From NCBI GenBank assembly GCA_934567355.1, contig CAKTJC010000023.1, positions 1 to 44,990 on the forward strand: DNA of 44,990 nucleotides, given 5' to 3'. The translations under genes and the position numbers were made by a program. The notes beneath the pieces are model-generated. The model had not been told where the DNA came from. It saw only the letters and a list, made by a program, of their open reading frames with translations, and did no database searches. Positions 41,906 to 44,990 of this stretch are shown piece by piece; within the stretch, counting starts at the first letter, position 1, and every line of letters starts with the position of its first letter. This DNA comes from an uncultured Oscillospiraceae bacterium. GTDB lineage: Bacteria; Bacillota; Clostridia; Oscillospirales; Oscillospiraceae.

Positions 41906-42296
41906 AAGTATTTCTTTATATCCGCGTTGCCTGTGCGGATCAGCTTGCGGCAGAAAGCCAGCGTGAAGAGCTGGAACGCTATGCGAAGGACAGGGCTATG
42001 AGGTAGCTGCTGCGGTTGCGGCAGACGGCATCTCCGGCGTCCATACGGAAGGTATCATGAACTTCCTGTTGAACGAAGCCAAGCGTCAAGGCATCGGTAC
42101 GATCCTCACCCGTGACACCTCACGGATCAGCCGGGACGTTTCCTCTTTCATGAGGTTTGAGCGAAAGTTCAGAGAGAATGGCATCCGGTTCGAGTATCTG
42201 TCCAAACCTGACAACGAGCTTCCGGTCACTCCAATGATGGAGGCGTTTGAGACGGCGTATAAGAAACGTCACACACAGAGCGGCAAAAGAGCATAG
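41902..42296 (+). pseudogene. Small resolvase-like recombinase, frameshifted
   Basis: Begins MKVFLYIRVACADQLAAESQ and resembles the resolvase catalytic domain. A one-base shift near 41990 puts an early stop (TAG at 42004). After the shift, the reading continues GYEVAAAVAADGISG... to SRISRDVSSFMRFERKF and stops at 42296. The usual catalytic serine position reads as Ala/Cys (RVACADQ against RVSTDEQ), a feature also known in small companion recombinases. Not functional as a single protein here. Confidence 0.75.
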
Positions 42297-42304
42297 AGAA
42301 AACG

Positions 42305-42344
42305 CAAGCCGTTCACGGGTGGTTGTCCACCTATGAACGGCTTG
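42305..42344. repeat. Strong hairpin between recombinase remnants
   Basis: 11-bp perfect stem CAAGCCGTTCA (42305-42315) with TGAACGGCTTG (42334-42344) and inner GGTGG/CCACC. On the minus strand GCGTTTTC follows. Likely a terminator or element-borne palindrome. Confidence 0.65.
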
Positions 42345-43288
42345 TAAATTCTCAAAAATTTTTTAGTCCCTACTTGACACAAGAAGACCTTTCCCAGTTG
42401 GACCGTAACTACATTGAAGTGGGACGGCTCATGGAGGAGCTCTTCCTGGAACACGATATCCGCCTGGTGGCCGTTTCAGACAACATTGATACTGCCGAAG
42501 GCGAAAATGGGTTGGCCCCTATCCGTAACCTGTTCAATGAGTGGTACGCCCGGGACATCAGCAAGAAGCGCCGTATTAGCGATAAAATCAAAGGCAACGC
42601 TGGGAACCCATGGGACTACCCCCTTACGGGTACATCAAGAACCCGGATAACCCGAAGCATTAGATCATCGAGGAGGAAGCGGCTAGTGCTGTCCGGAGTT
42701 TTTTCAGTATGACCCTGGATGGTATGGGCACGGAGCAGATCGCGGCCCAGCTGGAACAGGTCGTTCTCGGAGAAATTAAGCACCTTACCAAGTATGCCAT
42801 CCGCTATGAGGATGAATTTTTGAAGGCGATTATGGGCAGCACCCAGAAAACCGCTGAATCCGAGTGTAAGCGGAAGCAAAAAGAACTTTCCGCCGCCAGA
42901 GCCAGAGACGATGAACTGGACGGCCTTTTTGAGCGGATCTATGAGGACAATCTTTCCGGCAAGCTGCCAGATGAACACTTTTCCAAAATGTCCCAGCGCT
43001 ACGAGGCGGAACAATTTGAATCCAAGGAGCGCATGAAAACCCTCCGCACGGAAATAGATAAACTGACAAGCGAATCTGTTTCCACGGATATGTTTCTCTC
43101 CATTGTCCGCAAATACACCCGTACCAAGAAGCTGGCACCCCGGATGCTGAATGAGCTGGTCAACCACATTGAAGTTCACCAGGCCAAAAAAATCGATGGT
43201 GAGTGGGTTCAGAAATTGACCATTCATTACAACTGCACTGGAGCATTGTTTGTCCCTGACACAGAAGCACTGCCCGCCCCAGAGGTGA

Positions 43289-43320
43289 CAGTTAATACCT
43301 GCAGAGGCGTGTATGTTACC
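43289..43320 (+). repeat. 32-bp direct repeat, copy 1
   Basis: Begins CAGTTAATACCTGCAGAGGC and ends TGTATGTTACC; identical to 43357-43388, 68 bases further on. Lies at the end of the recombinase remnant. Confidence 0.85.
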
Positions 43321-43356
43321 GGAAAAGGGAGCTGCCTCTGGGCAAGCGAGATTGAT

Positions 43357-43388
43357 CAGTTAATACCTGCAGAGGCGTGTATGTTACC
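43357..43388 (+). repeat. 32-bp direct repeat, copy 2
   Basis: Second perfect copy of the repeat at 43289, within 60 bases of the 3' end of the intact recombinase gene. The 36 bases between copies are unique. Confidence 0.85.
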
Positions 43389-43412
43389 TACGAGCCTGCT
43401 CAAAATGAGTAG

Positions 43413-43461
43413 TAAAAAGCGAGTGTTCCCATAGGATGTCAAATCCTATAAGAACACTCGC
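43413..43461 (-). terminator. Terminator of the intact recombinase gene
   Basis: GCGAGTGTT (43419-43427) pairs with AACACTCGC (43453-43461), and TAGGA with TCCTA inside. On the minus strand it is followed by TTTTTACT. The stem includes the last codons of the recombinase. Confidence 0.78.
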
Positions 43462-44942
43462 AATGGTGCACCAAGGCAATCCAAATCCGAACCGGTATTG
43501 TTCTTTACGGCTTCTTTCACATCGTCCAAGGTGATGGTTCTGGTGCCGTCCTTATAGTTGAAGGTTAGAACCAGTTTATCATCGTACAGGTAAATGGCGT
43601 TCACAAAGGCGTCGATCAGCATTTTGCGGTGGGACTGTTGGCGTACATCCAGCCTGCGGAATTTGTGGAGCCAGAAGGTTACGAACTCCGGGCTGATTCT
43701 GGGCCTCACAATCTTTTCGTTGGCGATCTTGATTTCCAAATTCTCCTTGGCGACTTCCAGTTCTTCCAACCGGCTTTTGGTGGACTTGGTTAGGATGCCC
43801 TGCTGGATGGCGTTCAGAAGATTCTGGATGCCGGTTTCCGCCTCCCGGAGCTGCTGTTCGTACAGGGGCAAGCTGGTGTTCTCTCTGTCCTGCAAGTCCA
43901 TCACCATGGATACGATGGCTTCAATGGCTTTGTCGTCCATGACCACCTTCATTACCTCATTGACCACCAGATCTTCCAGCCATTGCTTTCGCACAGGCTT
44001 TTTCTTGCAGTCCGTCCGCTTCTTTTTTACAGATACGCACTTGTAGTAGTGATGAACGGTTCCGTTCCTGCTTTTGCCGCTCTCGCCACAGAGGTAAGCG
44101 CCGCAGTAACCGCAGAAGAGTTTCGTGGTCAGCAGGTAATCATCCTCGGCTTTGTGACGGGCCGGGGCTTTTCTGTTTTGCGCCAGCTTTTCTTGAACCC
44201 GATCAAACAAATCTTCTGGGACGATGGCAGGGATTCCGTTGGGAACGATAATGTCCCGGTATTTGTACTCTCCAATATAACGACGGTTACTGAGCATGTG
44301 CTGAATGCTGTTGAAGTTCAGAGGTTTTCCTAATTTATTGCGGATGCCATTTTCATTTAGCCAGTCACGCAGTTCCTTCATGGTCGCACCCTTGTCGTAT
44401 TTCTTGAACACGTCCAGAACAAAGGGAGCGGTCAGCGGGTCAATCTGAAAATGCTGTTCCTCATCAATCACATAACCGATAGGCAGCGTGCCGCCGTTAA
44501 ACTTGCACTTCAGCGCATTTTCTTTTCTGCCACGGATGACCTTTTCCGACAGATCGGCGGAGTAGTATTCGGCATAACCTTCCAAAACGGATTCCAGAAT
44601 GATGCCTTCCGCACCTTCCGAAATCACTTCCGTTGCGGACACCACTTTCACGCCGTTCCGCTTCAACTGTGCTTTGTACCGTGCACTGTCATAACGATTT
44701 CTCGCAAATCTGTCCAGCTTCCAGACGATGACCATGTCAAACAGCTTCTTGCCGCTGTCCTGAATCATTTCCTGAAAATCCGGTCGGTTGTCCGTCTTTG
44801 CGGAATAGGCACGGTCAATGTAGTGGCGGAGAATCGTGATGCCGTTCTTCTCAGCAAAGGCGGTGCATTCCCGAATCTGACCTTCGATGGATTCCTCCCG
44901 CTGGCTGTCGGAGGAATAGCGGGCATAAATCACGGCTTTCAT
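43446..44942 (-). CDS. Large serine recombinase, intact
   Basis: 498 residues. N-terminal resolvase domain: MKAVIYARYSSDSQREESIE (catalytic serine in YSSDSQ), then VIVWKLDRFARNRYDS and YYSADLSEKVIRGRKENA. Recombinase domain about 160-270 (GYVIDEEQHFQIDP, FNSIQHMLSNRRYIGEY). Zinc ribbon CGYCGAYLCGES...YYKC near 278-310 with further CKKK. A coiled-coil C-terminal part is followed by the tail FVNAIYLYDDKLVLTFNYKDG. Large serine recombinases insert or excise elements at short att sites. Its start overlaps the stop of another frame upstream (ATGA), so it is downstream of a further gene cut by the window edge. Confidence 0.93.
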   Translation of the reverse strand: MKAVIYARYSSDSQREESIEGQIRECTAFAEKNGITILRHYIDRAYSAKTDNRPDFQEMIQDSGKKLFDMVIVWKLDRFARNRYDSARYKAQLKRNGVKVVSATEVISEGAEGIILESVLEGYAEYYSADLSEKVIRGRKENALKCKFNGGTLPIGYVIDEEQHFQIDPLTAPFVLDVFKKYDKGATMKELRDWLNENGIRNKLGKPLNFNSIQHMLSNRRYIGEYKYRDIIVPNGIPAIVPEDLFDRVQEKLAQNRKAPARHKAEDDYLLTTKLFCGYCGAYLCGESGKSRNGTVHHYYKCVSVKKKRTDCKKKPVRKQWLEDLVVNEVMKVVMDDKAIEAIVSMVMDLQDRENTSLPLYEQQLREAETGIQNLLNAIQQGILTKSTKSRLEELEVAKENLEIKIANEKIVRPRISPEFVTFWLHKFRRLDVRQQSHRKMLIDAFVNAIYLYDDKLVLTFNYKDGTRTITLDDVKEAVKNNTGSDLDCLGAPLRVFL

Positions 44943-44989
44943 TCTGCATCCCCACTTTCCAGTGTCAACGCCTGCGTCAATTCACGCAG
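44939..44989 (-). CDS. C-terminal end of an upstream gene, cut by the window
   Basis: The last 16 codons of a minus-strand frame, LRELTQALTLESGDAE, end in TGA overlapping the ATG of the recombinase (ATGA). Four-base overlaps are typical of recombinase gene pairs or triplets in clostridial elements. Too short to identify. Confidence 0.45.
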   Translation of the reverse strand: MRELTQALTLESGDAE

Positions 44990-44990
44990 C

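Larger units (their letters stand above)
42374..43434 (+). pseudogene. Large serine recombinase remnant (TnpX-like), deleted and interrupted
   Basis: First part is late resolvase domain: DLSQLDRNYIEVGRLMEELF, DNIDTAEGENGLAPIRNLF, NEWYARDISKKRR and KGNAG. A frameshift near 42605 and a stop (TAG at 42661) follow. Another frame continues GYIKNPDNPKH, then IIEEEAASAV and MTLDGMGTEQIAAQLEQ. It then jumps directly to the C-terminal helical region (VVLGEIKHLTKYAIRYEDEF..., KLTSESVSTDMFLSIVRKY), so the middle recombinase/zinc-ribbon region is deleted. The start of the catalytic domain is also absent. Inactive relic of a TnpX/Tn4451-like element. Confidence 0.8.

Overview
The window looks like chromosome from a Gram-positive gut-type anaerobe of the class Clostridia, probably Oscillospiraceae/Ruminococcaceae. 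This is an inference. It rests on high-GC Firmicutes-style coding, strong Shine-Dalgarno sites, T-E-A-P and T-D-P rich secreted proteins, a SCIFF peptide locus, a QueT-type transporter and a PurO-containing purine operon. The last 4.6 kb is visibly less GC-rich and is a mobile-element scar.

Layout. 1-0.74 kb: sfsA. 0.77-6.95 kb: a BMP-family nucleoside ABC importer (lipoprotein, double ATPase, two permeases); the lipoprotein carries an inserted pair of OB-fold-like segments. 7.0-10.9 kb: an operon of a small lipoprotein, a GNAT/histidine-phosphatase fusion, and an ABC-2 type ATPase/permease pair. 10.9-11.97 kb: a nested palindromic element, then a consensus promoter, a preQ1-I-like riboswitch with two successive terminators, and queT. 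11.98-22.8 kb (minus strand): purine operon purE-purF-purM-purN-purO-AICAR formyltransferase-purD-purL, read from a promoter near 22.78 kb. It uses a two-protein replacement for bifunctional PurH, and a PurF that lacks the usual catalytic cysteine.

22.95-35.5 kb: the most distinctive region. A promoter, a cobalamin riboswitch and an intrinsic terminator precede a 2,685-residue secreted multi-repeat protein. It is followed, almost without gaps, by a periplasmic-binding-type protein, a FecCD permease, an ATPase with a C-terminal extension, and a precorrin-2 methyltransferase (CbiL) homologue. The C-terminal ~290 residues of the giant protein resemble the N-terminal half of the neighbouring binding protein. 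I propose a B12-repressed surface capture and import system for corrinoids, analogous in layout (not proven in homology) to Isd/NEAT heme relay systems.

35.5-36.9 kb: a TetR-family regulator with a RibD_C reductase. 37.0-40.0 kb: the SCIFF ranthipeptide precursor, its radical SAM/SPASM maturase, and a translationally coupled Orn/Lys/Arg decarboxylase-family PLP enzyme. 40.1-45 kb: tRNA-Val(GAC), a displaced copy of its 3' end (likely attachment-site scar), tRNA-Gln(CTG) on the minus strand, an orphan SipW-like signal peptidase, three decayed serine-recombinase fragments and one intact large serine recombinase running toward the window edge.

All functional calls come from reading the sequence; no database search or folding program was run.
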